Shown: positions 43,224-51,182, numbered from the stretch's first letter. The stretch is 64,000 nucleotides of DNA from VRUE01 sp963737575 (GCA_963737575.1 CAVTTJ010000007.1:182771-246770); one strand, 5' to 3'. The notes: generated by a model not told the origin, from the sequence alone. Numbers and translations: made by a program.

Positions 43224-44015
43224 CTACTCCTTAGGTTCTGCGGGAGTTGGCCCTGCGGCAAGTGGGAAGGCATTGACGGGCTCGCGCCCGTACTTGCCCC
43301 AGGTCGCCCTGCCGAAGGCGCGGATCGCGTCGTCGGTGATCGAGCCCTTGTACTCGGGGCACCCGAGCAGGTTCGTCCAGGTCGCCGCCGCGACCTTGTA
43401 GGGCATGTTTTCGTTCGGGAAGAGGAGGGCCCCGCCGTACATCGTGTTGTAGAGCCCCTTCAGCGCCAACTGGTCCTTTTCGGGCAGCTTCGGGCTGTAC
43501 TCGATCTCCATCCGCCCGTGCTCGAGCGAGTGGACGAAGTCGATTTCCACCGGCATTTCGGAGTAGGCGCCGTCGGCCTGCTGGAACGGTGGTTCGACAT
43601 GGTTGCCGGAGGTCGGGGGGTTGGTCCCGTAGTTGGGCGTGGGGGAGCCGGGGGGAATATGCGTGTGGCCCTCGTCCTTCAGGTGCAGTCGTAGGTCGCA
43701 GCCTGCCTTCTTCGCAGCCACCTTCAGGTTCGTCACCTTGGTCGGCGGCGGCGCGGTGCCTGCCCGGCCGTCCGGCTCGATTCCGTTCGTGCTGCCGCTC
43801 CCCACTTCGATGTGGGCGTCGGCGGTGTTGCCGCCGCCCCCGCCGCCGGAGCTGGCGATGAGGACGACGATCCCGGCGACGACGAAGAGGCCGACCACCC
43901 CGGCGCCGATGTAGGCGAGCATCAACCGCCGCTGGGCCTGTTTCGCCCGCGACGATTGCCGCTGCTCACGCACCTCGCGGAGCCGTTCCCGCTCTTCCTC
44001 CCTGCGATTGGCCAC
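43224..44015 (-). CDS. DUF3105 membrane-anchored protein
   Basis: 263 residues: a charged cytoplasmic N-terminus rich in R/E/Q, one membrane helix (about 33-54), then an extracytoplasmic DUF3105 domain with YGTNPPTSGNHVEPP and DFVHSLEHGRMEIEY. Histidines in these motifs suggest metal binding; the function of the family is unknown to me. GTG 44015. Tail-to-tail with the FemAB-like gene, 6 bp apart. Confidence 0.9.
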   Translation of the reverse strand: MANRREEERERLREVREQRQSSRAKQAQRRLMLAYIGAGVVGLFVVAGIVVLIASSGGGGGGNTADAHIEVGSGSTNGIEPDGRAGTAPPPTKVTNLKVAAKKAGCDLRLHLKDEGHTHIPPGSPTPNYGTNPPTSGNHVEPPFQQADGAYSEMPVEIDFVHSLEHGRMEIEYSPKLPEKDQLALKGLYNTMYGGALLFPNENMPYKVAAATWTNLLGCPEYKGSITDDAIRAFGRATWGKYGREPVNAFPLAAGPTPAEPKE

Positions 44016-44037
44016 GATTAGTCGGCGGCAGTTTAGA

Positions 44038-44955
44038 TCAGTCGTGCGCTCGGGCGGCCGCGCCCGTCGCCGCGGCCCGCTCCCAGGGCCGCGCCGCGTG
44101 CAGGGCGCCGAGCACCGCCCGCGTCGCCGGGGCCCGATTCAGCGCGTAGAAGTGGACTCCCGGCGCGCCGCCGAGCAGCAGCTCGGCGCACTGTTGGGAG
44201 GCGTAGGCGACGCCGAGCTCGAACTCAGCCTCCTCGTCGCCGGCGGCGGCCTCGAACGCCTCCTCGAGGCGGCCGGGGATCGAGGCGTCGCAGAGATCGC
44301 AGATCCGCTTCGTCTGGGCGAACGTCGCGACCGGGATGACGCCGGCCAGGATCGGGACGCCGATCCCCGCCTGGCGCGCGGCGTCGACGAAATCGAAGTA
44401 GACACGGTTGTCGAAGAAGAGCTGCGTGATCAGGAACGACGCCCCGGCGTCGACCTTGGTCTTCAGGTAGCGGAGGTCGGTCTCGAGGTCCGGCGCCTCC
44501 GGGTGGACCTCGGGAAAGCAGGCCCCGCCGATCGTGAAGTCCCAGCGGGAGGAGATGAAATCGGCAAGCTCGGCGGCGCTGCCCAGCCCTCCCTCGAGCT
44601 GGACGAAGTCATCCTCTCCCCGCGGTGGGTCGCCGCGAAGCGCGAAGACGTTCTCGATCCCCGAGTCGGCGATCCGGTCGAGCGTCGCGGCCAGGCCGTC
44701 GGTGGTCTCGCCGACGCAGCTGAGGTGCGCCATCGCTTCGAGGCCGACCTCGTCCTTGAGGCGCTTGGTGATCTCGACCGTGCCGTCCCGGGTCGAGCCG
44801 CCGGCGCCGTAGGTGACCGAGACGAAGTCGGGCCCGAGCTCGCGCAGCGAGCGCGCGGTCGCGAACAGCTGCTCGGTCGCCTCCTCCGTCTTCGGCGGGA
44901 AGAACTCGACCGAGAAGACCGGCGTTTTCGCCTCGATGATCCTGTCGATCCGCAT
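44038..44955 (-). CDS. metF: Methylenetetrahydrofolate reductase
   Basis: FAD enzyme giving 5-methyl-THF for methionine synthesis. Motifs are FSVEFFPPKTEEA near residue 14, SVTYGAGGSTRD, ALRGDPPRGEDDF and SFLITQLFFDN. 305 residues is the normal bacterial length (catalytic domain only). ATG 44955 has TACCCT 6 nt upstream, so probably leaderless. I saw no SAM or cobalamin riboswitch in front of it. Confidence 0.94.
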   Translation of the reverse strand: MRIDRIIEAKTPVFSVEFFPPKTEEATEQLFATARSLRELGPDFVSVTYGAGGSTRDGTVEITKRLKDEVGLEAMAHLSCVGETTDGLAATLDRIADSGIENVFALRGDPPRGEDDFVQLEGGLGSAAELADFISSRWDFTIGGACFPEVHPEAPDLETDLRYLKTKVDAGASFLITQLFFDNRVYFDFVDAARQAGIGVPILAGVIPVATFAQTKRICDLCDASIPGRLEEAFEAAAGDEEAEFELGVAYASQQCAELLLGGAPGVHFYALNRAPATRAVLGALHAARPWERAAATGAAARAHD

Positions 44956-44961
44956 CCGATC

Positions 44962-44967
44962 AGGGTA
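44962..44967 (-). promoter_or_regulatory. Putative -10 element of metF (TACCCT)
   Basis: TACCCT on the minus strand, 6 nt before the ATG. No Shine-Dalgarno fits in that space. Confidence 0.5.
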
Positions 44968-45185
44968 TGCAATAGGCGGCCCCGGACGCGGGAGACCGGC
45001 CGTGAGATTTCCGGTTTTGCCTAGCGCCGGGATGGGTCCAACCGTCGCTCATCTCCACAGGCGACCGTACTTCGATGGCCGGACACGTGCTCGGAGGGGT
45101 CCGGATCAGCACATTTTGTCGGAGTTTGCGGGGTCCCCGGTTGACAGGACTGGCGCTCGGGCCGCCGGCGCGCTAGGTTCGCTTT

Positions 45186-45312
45186 GCGACTGGCAGAGAG
45201 AGGCCCCGCAGAGCCAAGCGGGACACCATCTCGAAGGTGGCGGGAGCAAGCTTCTACGTGCGAAGGCTACGCGCGGGGCAGGCTTCGAACGCCACCGCTG
45301 GTCGTTTTTTAT
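45186..45312 (+). ncRNA. Candidate small RNA of about 125 nt
   Basis: A TAGGTT hexamer at 45174-45179, the same -10 word used elsewhere here, predicts a start near 45186. The stretch ends in an intrinsic terminator at 45288-45312. Inside, GCCCCGC (45203-45209) can pair with GCGGGGC (45273-45279), enclosing CACC/GGTG and AGCTTC/GAAGGCT hairpins. It is not tRNA, tmRNA, SRP, 6S or RNase P RNA by any motif I can see. It lacks a coding frame. Confidence 0.45.
45288..45312 (+). terminator. Intrinsic terminator
   Basis: AACGCCA and TGGTCGTT pair (7 bp, one bulged T) around a CCGC loop and run into TTTTTTATT. It is the clearest rho-independent terminator in the window and has no annotated gene ahead of it on that strand. 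Confidence 0.65.
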
Positions 45313-45471
45313 TGCCCTTAGACGGGGTGGGGGAGATGTCCGAGCCGGTCCCTAGCGTTCGCCGCGGCTTGGAACTGCCTGCCCTCCGAGCCCTGCGACC
45401 GGGGCGCTACCTGGGAGTCGGGCGCTACGGCGATACCCCGCGAGACCGCCGCAGCTAGCCCGCCCGCTCCC

Positions 45472-45477
45472 TACTCT
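45472..45477 (+). promoter_or_regulatory. Putative -10 element (TACTCT)
   Basis: TACTCT ends 6 nt before GTG 45484, the start of a short frame leading into the enoyl-CoA hydratase. Confidence 0.4.
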
Positions 45478-45483
45478 TATCCC

Positions 45484-45555
45484 GTGAGCGCGGAGCGAGC
45501 AAGCGTGCATGTCTGGTTCTTCGCGAGGCGAGAGAAGCGCGAACAGTGGTTCTAG
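45484..45555 (+). CDS. Possible 23-residue leaderless upstream peptide
   Basis: GTG 45484 opens a 23-codon frame starting VSAERAS and ending EQWF that overlaps the enoyl-CoA hydratase start by 10 nt in another frame. It would be the first codon of the transcript predicted from TACTCT. Its first 22 nt are the repeat also found at 2564 (minus). It may couple translation to the next gene or be meaningless; no homologue is known to me. Confidence 0.3.
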   Translation: MSAERASVHVWFFARREKREQWF

Positions 45556-46304
45556 GCGAGAGTGTTCGCTACGAGCGGGTGGGTGCCGCCGCGGTGCTGA
45601 CGATCGACCGCCCCGAGCGCCGCAACGCGGTCGATGCCGCGACAGCCGAGCTGCTGAGGCAGGGGCTGCGCGACTTCGAGGCCGACTCGGCGGCCCGCGC
45701 GCTGGTCCTCACCGGCGCCGGCGGGCAGGCGTTCTGCGCCGGCGCCGACCTGAAGGCGATGGACCTCGACGTCGACCATCCCGAAGGGCCGATGGGCTCG
45801 ACTCGGGTCACCCCGTCGAAGCCCGCGATCGCCGCCGTTGACGGCTGGTGCCTCGCGGGCGGAGTCGAGCTGGCGCTGTGGTGCGACCTGCGGATCGCGA
45901 CGCCGGGGTCGACGTTTGGGCTCTTCGAGCGCCGCTGGGGCGTGCCGCTGGTCGACGGCGGGACGCAGCGGCTGCCGCTGGTGGTCGGGATGGGGCGGGC
46001 CCTGGAGCTGATCCTCACCGGCCGCCCCGTCGACGCGGAGGAGGCGCAGAGCATCGGCCTCGTCAACGAGGTCGTGGCCCCCGGCGCTCATCTCGAGCGC
46101 TCGCTCGAGCTCGCCGAGAGGATCGCCTCCTTCCCGCAGGAGACGATGCTCGCCGACCGCCGAGCGGCGATCGAGGGCGCCGGCCTGCCGCTCGAGCAGG
46201 GCCTCGAGCTCGAGCACCGGATCGGCCGCGAGGTCCTCGAGCTGGCGGCCCGCGGCGCCGCCAGGTTCGCCGCCGGCGAGGGTCGCGGCGGCGAGGGCGT
46301 CTAG
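45546..46304 (+). CDS. Enoyl-CoA hydratase/isomerase (crotonase superfamily)
   Basis: 252 residues with oxyanion-hole segments AFCAGADLKAM and WCLAGGVELAL, the two glutamates corresponding to crotonase E144 (GGVELAL) and E164 (FGLFERRWG), and GGTQRLP. It likely hydrates enoyl-CoA in fatty acid or amino acid breakdown; exact substrate unknown. GTG 45546. It is convergent with a TetR gene through a CTAG stop, which may regulate it. Confidence 0.9.
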   Translation: MVLGESVRYERVGAAAVLTIDRPERRNAVDAATAELLRQGLRDFEADSAARALVLTGAGGQAFCAGADLKAMDLDVDHPEGPMGSTRVTPSKPAIAAVDGWCLAGGVELALWCDLRIATPGSTFGLFERRWGVPLVDGGTQRLPLVVGMGRALELILTGRPVDAEEAQSIGLVNEVVAPGAHLERSLELAERIASFPQETMLADRRAAIEGAGLPLEQGLELEHRIGREVLELAARGAARFAAGEGRGGEGV

Positions 46305-46972
46305 GCCGGCTCGCTGCCGGCGGCGACGCGGCGCATCTCGGCGTCGGCGGCTTCGGGGCCGAGGTAGGGCATCAGCACGGCGAAGACGAGGTCGGGGAGG
46401 ATCCGTTCCAGTTCCGGGCCGCGGCCGGCGCGGATCTCGTCGAAGATCAGCGAGGTCGCGCCGCCGATCGCGAAGCGGGCGGTGTCGGGGGGAAGGGTGT
46501 GGCCCTCGCTCGTGTATTCCCGTCCTTGGTCGAGCAGCCGCGAGAACCGGGCGAGGGCCGCGCGGTAGCGCTCCCTCGCGCTCTCGCCGACCGCGGTCAC
46601 CTCGACCATCGCCATCCGCGCGATGTCGGACTCGGCGGCGAGCAGCGCGACCAGGGCCCGGAGCGCCGCCGTCATCCGGTCCGGCCACGGCTCGTCGCCC
46701 GCGGCCTCATAGGCGCTGGTCACATGGGCGACGAGGACGTCGATCACGGCGTCGTAGGCCTCGAGGAAGCAGTCCTCCTTGTCGACGAACATTTCGTGGA
46801 AGGCCTCGCGCGAGACGCCGGCGACCTCGATCACGTCGGTGACGGTCGCCGCCTCGTACCCTTTCGCCGCCGCGACCCTGACCATCGCCTCCCGCACGCG
46901 CTCCCGCTGGGAGCGGACGGCGTAGGCCTCAGGGAGCCCGTGACGTCCACTCGGGGCGGATGGCGAATCCAT
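46301..46972 (-). CDS. TetR-family transcriptional regulator
   Basis: 223 residues. N-terminal helix-turn-helix (ATVTDVIEVAGVSREAFHEMFVDKEDCF, given here only in outline: about residues 42-70), then a ligand domain ending VLMPYLGPEAADAEM. That PYLG ending recurs in the other TetR proteins of this window. ATG 46972 has TAGGCT 8 nt upstream. Confidence 0.9.
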   Translation of the reverse strand: MDSPSAPSGRHGLPEAYAVRSQRERVREAMVRVAAAKGYEAATVTDVIEVAGVSREAFHEMFVDKEDCFLEAYDAVIDVLVAHVTSAYEAAGDEPWPDRMTAALRALVALLAAESDIARMAMVEVTAVGESARERYRAALARFSRLLDQGREYTSEGHTLPPDTARFAIGGATSLIFDEIRAGRGPELERILPDLVFAVLMPYLGPEAADAEMRRVAAGSEPA

Positions 46973-46980
46973 CGCAGTCC

Positions 46981-46986
46981 AGCCTA
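46981..46986 (-). promoter_or_regulatory. Putative -10 element of the TetR gene at 46301 (TAGGCT)
   Basis: TAGGCT on the minus strand ends 8 nt before ATG 46972, consistent with a leaderless start. Confidence 0.45.
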
Positions 46987-47025
46987 GGGCAGTCCCGCGG
47001 GCGCTGCAATGGCTTCGCCGGGGCC

Positions 47026-47031
47026 TACACT
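47026..47031 (+). promoter_or_regulatory. Putative -10 element of the nucleotide-sugar dehydrogenase (TACACT)
   Basis: TACACT ends 8 nt before ATG 47040. No Shine-Dalgarno is visible. Confidence 0.45.
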
Positions 47032-47039
47032 TCCCGGCG

Positions 47040-48287
47040 ATGAAGATCGGGATCGTCGGACTCGGCTACGTCGGCCTTCCCCTCGCCGTCGCCTTTGCGG
47101 ATGCCGGTAACGAGGTGGTTGGCCTTGACACCGACCCGCGCAAGATCGAGGCGCTGGGGGCCGGCCGCAGCTACATAGAGGACATCCCCGACGATGCGCT
47201 CGCGCCGCTCGGTGAGCGGCTCCAGGCGACGACCGAGTACGCCGGGCTCGAGGGCTGCGATGCGGTGATCATCTGCGTGCCGACGCCGTTGACGAGCTCC
47301 CGCGAACCGGACCTCACCTACCTGATCGAGGCCACCAACGCGCTATCCAAGGTGCTGCGGGCGGGGCAGCTGATCGTCCTCGAGTCGACGACCTACCCGG
47401 GTACGACGCGCGAGCGAATGCTGCCGATCCTCGAGGAGTCCGGGATGTCCGCGGGCGAGGACTTCCACCTCGCCTTCTCCCCCGAGCGGATCGACCCCGG
47501 CCGCACCGACTACACGATCCGGACCACCCCGAAGCTGGTCGGCGGCGTGACCGAGGCCTGCGCCGAGCGCGCGCGCGAGCTCTACTCGCTGATCTGCGAC
47601 GAGGTCGTCGTGCTCTCGACGCCGGAGGCGGCCGAGCTGGCAAAGCTGCTCGAGAACATCTTCCGCTCGGTCAACATCGCCCTCGTCAACGAGCTCTCCC
47701 AGCTCTGCGACCGGCTCGGGATCGACGTCTGGGAGGTGCTCGACGCCGCCTCGACGAAGCCGTTCGGGTTCATGCGGTTCGACCCTGGGCCGGGGATGGG
47801 CGGGCACTGCCTCCCGGTCGACCCCTTCTACCTCGCCTTCAAGGCCCGCGAACACGACTTCTACCCCGAGTTCATCGAGCTCGCCGGCAAGGTCAACCGC
47901 GCCCAGCCCGCCTACTGCGTCGACCTCATCGCCCGCGCTCTCAACGATGCCGGCAAGGCCGTCCACGGCGCCGGCGTCCTCATCCTCGGCGTCTCCTACA
48001 AGGCCGGGGTCGGCGACACGCGCGAATCGCCCGCCCTGCAGATCATCAGGCTGCTGCGCGAGCTCGGCGCCGAGGTCTCCTACCACGACCCCCACGTCGC
48101 CGAGCTCTCCGAGTTCCAGCTCTCCTCGGTCGAGCTGCCGGCGGCGCTGGAGTCGGCCGACGCGGCGGCGATCGTCACCGCCCACCCCGAACTCGACTAC
48201 GAGCAGGTCGTCGCGACGGCGCCCCTGGTCGTCGACTTCCGCGGCGTCACCCGCGGCATTCGCGCCGAGAACCTGGTCCGGCTCTAG
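47040..48287 (+). CDS. UDP-sugar 6-dehydrogenase (UDP-GlcNAc/ManNAc or UDP-glucose type)
   Basis: NAD-dependent four-electron oxidation of a UDP sugar to the uronic acid. 415 residues: N-terminal Rossmann GIVGLGYVGLPLAVAFADAG, ICVPTPL, ESTTYPGTT, a central helical region, the catalytic cysteine in MGGHCLPVDPFYL (C257) and a C-terminal ILGVSYKAGVGDTRESPA. The sequence favours the WecC/WbpA (N-acetyl-hexosamine) branch. Probably supplies the nearby polysaccharide locus. Confidence 0.92.
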   Translation: MKIGIVGLGYVGLPLAVAFADAGNEVVGLDTDPRKIEALGAGRSYIEDIPDDALAPLGERLQATTEYAGLEGCDAVIICVPTPLTSSREPDLTYLIEATNALSKVLRAGQLIVLESTTYPGTTRERMLPILEESGMSAGEDFHLAFSPERIDPGRTDYTIRTTPKLVGGVTEACAERARELYSLICDEVVVLSTPEAAELAKLLENIFRSVNIALVNELSQLCDRLGIDVWEVLDAASTKPFGFMRFDPGPGMGGHCLPVDPFYLAFKAREHDFYPEFIELAGKVNRAQPAYCVDLIARALNDAGKAVHGAGVLILGVSYKAGVGDTRESPALQIIRLLRELGAEVSYHDPHVAELSEFQLSSVELPAALESADAAAIVTAHPELDYEQVVATAPLVVDFRGVTRGIRAENLVRL

Positions 48288-48345
48288 CGGCCCGACGCGA
48301 TAGGTTGAGGCCGCGAGAGACGCCGACGACCAAGAGGAGTTGCCG

Positions 48346-49452
48346 ATGAAGAGCCGGAAGCATCTTTGGGCCCCGTTCCTGATCGTCCTCGCCGCCGTCG
48401 CGCTGGCGATCCCCACCGCCTCCCAGGGCGCGACCGTCGTCAACGGCGACTTCGAGACCGGCAGCCTCAGCGGCTGGCAGGTCTCCAACAGCAGCTCCGA
48501 TGGCAATTGGTTCGCCTACACAGGCACGAAACCCCCGCTCCAGAAAAAATCGGAAGAAGAAGAAGGCGAAATCATCATTATCGAACCGGTCAAACCGATC
48601 GTTCCCGCCGCCGAACCGCTTCTATCGCCTGTCTTCCCGCCCTTCTTCGCGCCACCCCAGGGCAGTTGGGCCGCGGTCAGCGACGAGGAAAACCCGGACA
48701 CCGCGATCCTCTACCAGGACATCACGCTCGAGCCGTACTGGACCCACCAGCTGACGATGACCTTCTACTACAACTCGTTCGATCCGATCTTCGTCCCGAG
48801 CCCCGACACGCTCTCGTCGGGCGGGCCGAGAATCATCGTCATCGGAGAAGAACCGGAACCGGTCAACCAGCAGGTCCGCGTCGACGTGATGAAGCCGACC
48901 GCTCCGATCGATTCGCTGAACCCGAGCGACATCCTCACGACCCTGTTCGCGAGCAAAAACGGCGACCCGGAATCGATGGCACCGACCCAGCTCAGCGCAA
49001 ACCTGACGCCGTTCGCCGGCCAGACGGTGCGGCTGCGGATCGCCAACGCGGTCGGAGATAACGTCTTCAACGCCGCGGTGGATGGCGTCTCGATCGCCAG
49101 CACGCCGCCGAATAACGTCTTCAAAAAAGGCAAGCTGAAGCTCAACAAGTCGAACGGGACCGGGACCCTTACCGTCACCCTCCCCGGGGCCGGAGTGCTG
49201 ACCCTGACCGACGCCGCGGCGACGAAAAAAGCGACCACCAGCAAGGCGAAAAGAAAGCTCGTGAAGCCGGCGACTCTGAAACCGACCGTCGCTGGGGTTG
49301 TGAAGGTGCCGTTGAAACCGACGGGGGCCGGCAAGAAGACCCTGAAGGAAAAGGGAAAGCTGAAGATCAAGGGCTCGCTCAGCTTCACCCCGACCGGCGG
49401 CATCGCCAGCAAGCAGGGCCTCAAGGCGACTCTTCAGATGAAGCTCAAATAG
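48346..49452 (+). CDS. Secreted carbohydrate-binding-like protein
   Basis: 368 residues. Signal peptide (hydrophobic about 9-25, cut near SQGAT), then VVNGDFETGSLSGWQ, the opening of DUF642/galactose-binding-like jelly-roll domains, an acidic low-complexity insert (SEEEEGEIIIIEP), and a lysine-rich C-terminal Ig-like module (KLKLNKSNGTGTLTVTLPG, LKEKGKLKIKGSL) common in secreted proteins of this lineage. GAA and AAA codons are more frequent than in neighbours. ATG 48346 has GAGGAG 6 nt upstream; TAGGTT at 48314 region upstream may be the -10. Confidence 0.8.
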   Translation: MKSRKHLWAPFLIVLAAVALAIPTASQGATVVNGDFETGSLSGWQVSNSSSDGNWFAYTGTKPPLQKKSEEEEGEIIIIEPVKPIVPAAEPLLSPVFPPFFAPPQGSWAAVSDEENPDTAILYQDITLEPYWTHQLTMTFYYNSFDPIFVPSPDTLSSGGPRIIVIGEEPEPVNQQVRVDVMKPTAPIDSLNPSDILTTLFASKNGDPESMAPTQLSANLTPFAGQTVRLRIANAVGDNVFNAAVDGVSIASTPPNNVFKKGKLKLNKSNGTGTLTVTLPGAGVLTLTDAAATKKATTSKAKRKLVKPATLKPTVAGVVKVPLKPTGAGKKTLKEKGKLKIKGSLSFTPTGGIASKQGLKATLQMKLK

Positions 49453-49475
49453 GCGCCGGCCGTTCGCCGCTACAG

Positions 49476-50126
49476 CTAGCCGTTGGAGCCCGGGAGCCGC
49501 CGTTCGATGCCGTCGAGCACCGCCTCCAGCCCCGCCTCGAAGCGTTCGACGGAGGCACGGGTCCGGAGATACTCCGGAAGCGAGCCCAGCTCCGGGATCG
49601 CCTCGATCGCCGGCTCGGCGATGACGTCGTCGAGATCCTCGGGCCTGGCGACCGTGGCGGCCCGCAGGGAGTGCCCGAGGACGTAGTCGTTGACGGTCCC
49701 GACCAGGACCCACATCTCGGCGGACTCCAGCGCCAGGCCCGACATCGCCTCGGCGAGCTGTGCGGCCTGCTTCTCGCTGTTGGGGCCGAAGCGGGGCTGG
49801 CGGCTGGTCACCGCGATCAGCCATGGGTGCCTGACCAGCATCGCGTATAGGAGGCGTGAGATCTGGGTGATCGCCTGCCGCCACTCTGCGGGCAGCGGAG
49901 GGTCGACCAGGACCTCCCCGACGACCTCGTCGGCCATCGAGGCGAGCAGCGCGTCCTTGCTCTCGAAGTGGTCGTAGAGGCTCATAGGCCGGGCGTCTAT
50001 CTCACCGGCGATGCGGCGGATCGAGACCGCTTCCAACCCCTCCTCGTCTGCGATCCGAATCGCGGCGGCGATGATCGCCTCGGCCGTCGGCGGGCGCCGG
50101 CGCCTTGCCTTCCGGTCACCCTGCAC
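49476..50126 (-). CDS. TetR-family transcriptional regulator (TetR_C-like)
   Basis: 216 residues: helix-turn-helix at about 13-60 (AIIAAAIRIADEEGLEAVS, IDARPMSLYDHFESKD) and a C-terminal domain of the tetracycline-repressor type with WLIAVTSRQPRFGP. It lacks the PYLG ending of the other TetR proteins here. GTG 50126 has TAGGTT 6 nt upstream. Divergent from the next TetR. Confidence 0.9.
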   Translation of the reverse strand: MQGDRKARRRRPPTAEAIIAAAIRIADEEGLEAVSIRRIAGEIDARPMSLYDHFESKDALLASMADEVVGEVLVDPPLPAEWRQAITQISRLLYAMLVRHPWLIAVTSRQPRFGPNSEKQAAQLAEAMSGLALESAEMWVLVGTVNDYVLGHSLRAATVARPEDLDDVIAEPAIEAIPELGSLPEYLRTRASVERFEAGLEAVLDGIERRLPGSNG

Positions 50127-50132
50127 CCCCGA

Positions 50133-50138
50133 AACCTA
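50133..50138 (-). promoter_or_regulatory. Putative -10 element of the TetR gene at 49476 (TAGGTT)
   Basis: TAGGTT on the minus strand ends 6 nt before GTG 50126. Confidence 0.45.
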
Positions 50139-50146
50139 CCCTTCTC

Positions 50147-50170
50147 CGCTGCCTGAGTAATCCTCGCAAT
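50147..50170. repeat. 24-nt repeat (copy A), CGCTGCCTGAG..AATCCTC
   Basis: Matches 53131-53154 at 21 of 24 positions. Here it is non-coding, between the divergent TetR promoters; the other copy is the last codons of a TetR gene plus its stop. Confidence 0.55.
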
Positions 50171-50176
50171 CCTGCT

Positions 50177-50189
50177 GATACAGTGTATC
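50177..50189. promoter_or_regulatory. Palindrome GATACAGTGTATC, possible TetR operator
   Basis: A perfect 6-1-6 inverted repeat between divergent TetR genes, where autoregulatory TetR operators normally sit. It lies about 40 bp upstream of the left gene's -10. Confidence 0.45.
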
Positions 50190-50420
50190 GTCAGCCAACG
50201 AGCATCGTGGGGATCGGGGAGCGAAATAGAAGCATCAGTGGGAATAGCCGACCGTCCCTCGCTGCGTTGGATCGATCGCGGCCGTCCGCGCCGGGCCCAT
50301 CCCTGAAATCCCTGTTGGCGCCCGGTTAGGGACACGGCACATGAGGAGCCGCACGGCGGGGGGCTCGCGGGAGGCCCCCGCCGGCCGCGATCCCCATCGC
50401 CGATCGGCCTTCGCGCCGAC

Positions 50421-50426
50421 TATGCT
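50421..50426 (+). promoter_or_regulatory. Putative -10 element of the TetR gene at 50434 (TATGCT)
   Basis: TATGCT ends 7 nt before ATG 50434, which decided the start over ATG 50422 (inside the element). Confidence 0.4.
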
Positions 50427-50433
50427 GCCGCGA

Positions 50434-51117
50434 ATGCGCGCTCTTCCCGGAAGGGCATCTCGCACGTCACTGGCGGACTCGACTCCCGGGCTGACGCGCG
50501 AGACGGTGGCCGAGTCTCAGCGCCGGCGCATCCGCCGTGCCACCGGCGAGCTCGTCGCCAAGCGCGGCTACGCGGGCGTCCGGGTCGAGCTGATCGTCAA
50601 GCGGGCAAAGGTCAGCTTCAAGACCTTCTACAAGCACTATCCCGGCAAGGAAGCGGCGTTCATCGACGTCTTCGAGCATGCAACCGCCGCGACCGAGCGC
50701 CAGGTGCGGACCGCACTCGAGAACACCCCCGGGCCGTGGCCCGAACAGGTGGCCGTCGCGCTGAGCACCTTCTTCGAGTCGATCATCTCCGAGCCCCTGA
50801 TCGCCCGCGCCTGCCTCGTCGAGGGCCCGACGGCGGGCCCGCAGATCCTCCAGCACTACGAGAGGGTCGCGAAGGCGTTTGCCCCGATCATCAGCCGGGG
50901 GCGCAGCTTCAACCCCGAGGCGGCCGACCTGCCGGAGACGCTCGAGGACACCCTGGCCGGCGCCGTTCTCTGGTCCGCCTACCAGCGGCTGAATCTATCC
51001 GAGACTGATCGGATCGAGGAGCTGATCCCGGAGAACGTGGAGCTCGTCCTGCGCCCCTACATCGGCGAGGCCGAGGCCTCGCGGGTGGCGGCCAGAAGCG
51101 TGGCCGCCGGCGCATAG
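50434..51117 (+). CDS. TetR-family transcriptional regulator
   Basis: 227 residues from ATG 50434: a loose N-terminus, ESQRRRIRRATGELVAKRGY, then a helix-turn-helix with VKRAKVSFKTFYKHYPGKEA, and a ligand domain ending ELVLRPYIGEAEASRVAARS. The N-terminal ETVAESQR...GYAGV pattern is close to the TetR at 52452, so the two are paralogues. Confidence 0.88.
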   Translation: MRALPGRASRTSLADSTPGLTRETVAESQRRRIRRATGELVAKRGYAGVRVELIVKRAKVSFKTFYKHYPGKEAAFIDVFEHATAATERQVRTALENTPGPWPEQVAVALSTFFESIISEPLIARACLVEGPTAGPQILQHYERVAKAFAPIISRGRSFNPEAADLPETLEDTLAGAVLWSAYQRLNLSETDRIEELIPENVELVLRPYIGEAEASRVAARSVAAGA

Positions 51118-51182
51118 CCGCTAGGCTCCAGCGGCGCCGCGGACGGGACCGCGGCATCGAATCTCATTCGGGGGAAGGGGAG

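Larger units (their letters stand above)
44956..45545. other. 590-bp intergenic region between metF and the enoyl-CoA hydratase
   Basis: It holds the metF promoter at its left end, a likely small RNA with its own -10 and terminator (45174-45312), about 160 bp with nothing I recognise, then TACTCT, a short leaderless frame and the second copy of a 22-nt repeat at the right end. No protein gene of ordinary length is supported. Confidence 0.7.
50127..50433. other. 307-bp divergent region between two TetR genes
   Basis: It contains the TAGGTT promoter of the left gene, a 24-nt word repeated at 53131, a 13-bp palindrome GATACAGTGTATC, and TATGCT just before the right gene. An in-frame extension of the right gene to 50341 exists but looks like read-through. 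Confidence 0.6.

Noticed and set aside
44956..45120. SAM, SAH or cobalamin riboswitch ahead of metF
   Set aside because: No conserved riboswitch core was visible, and the predicted metF transcript is leaderless.
45141..45146. TTGACA as a -35 element for the small RNA
   Set aside because: The nearest -10-like word (TAGGTT 45174) is 27 bp away, too far for a standard promoter, and no -10 occurs at 17 bp.
45186..45312. Assignment of the small RNA to SRP, 6S, tmRNA or a tRNA
   Set aside because: None of the diagnostic motifs is present; a TTCGAAC word resembles a T-loop but its flanks do not pair as a T-stem.
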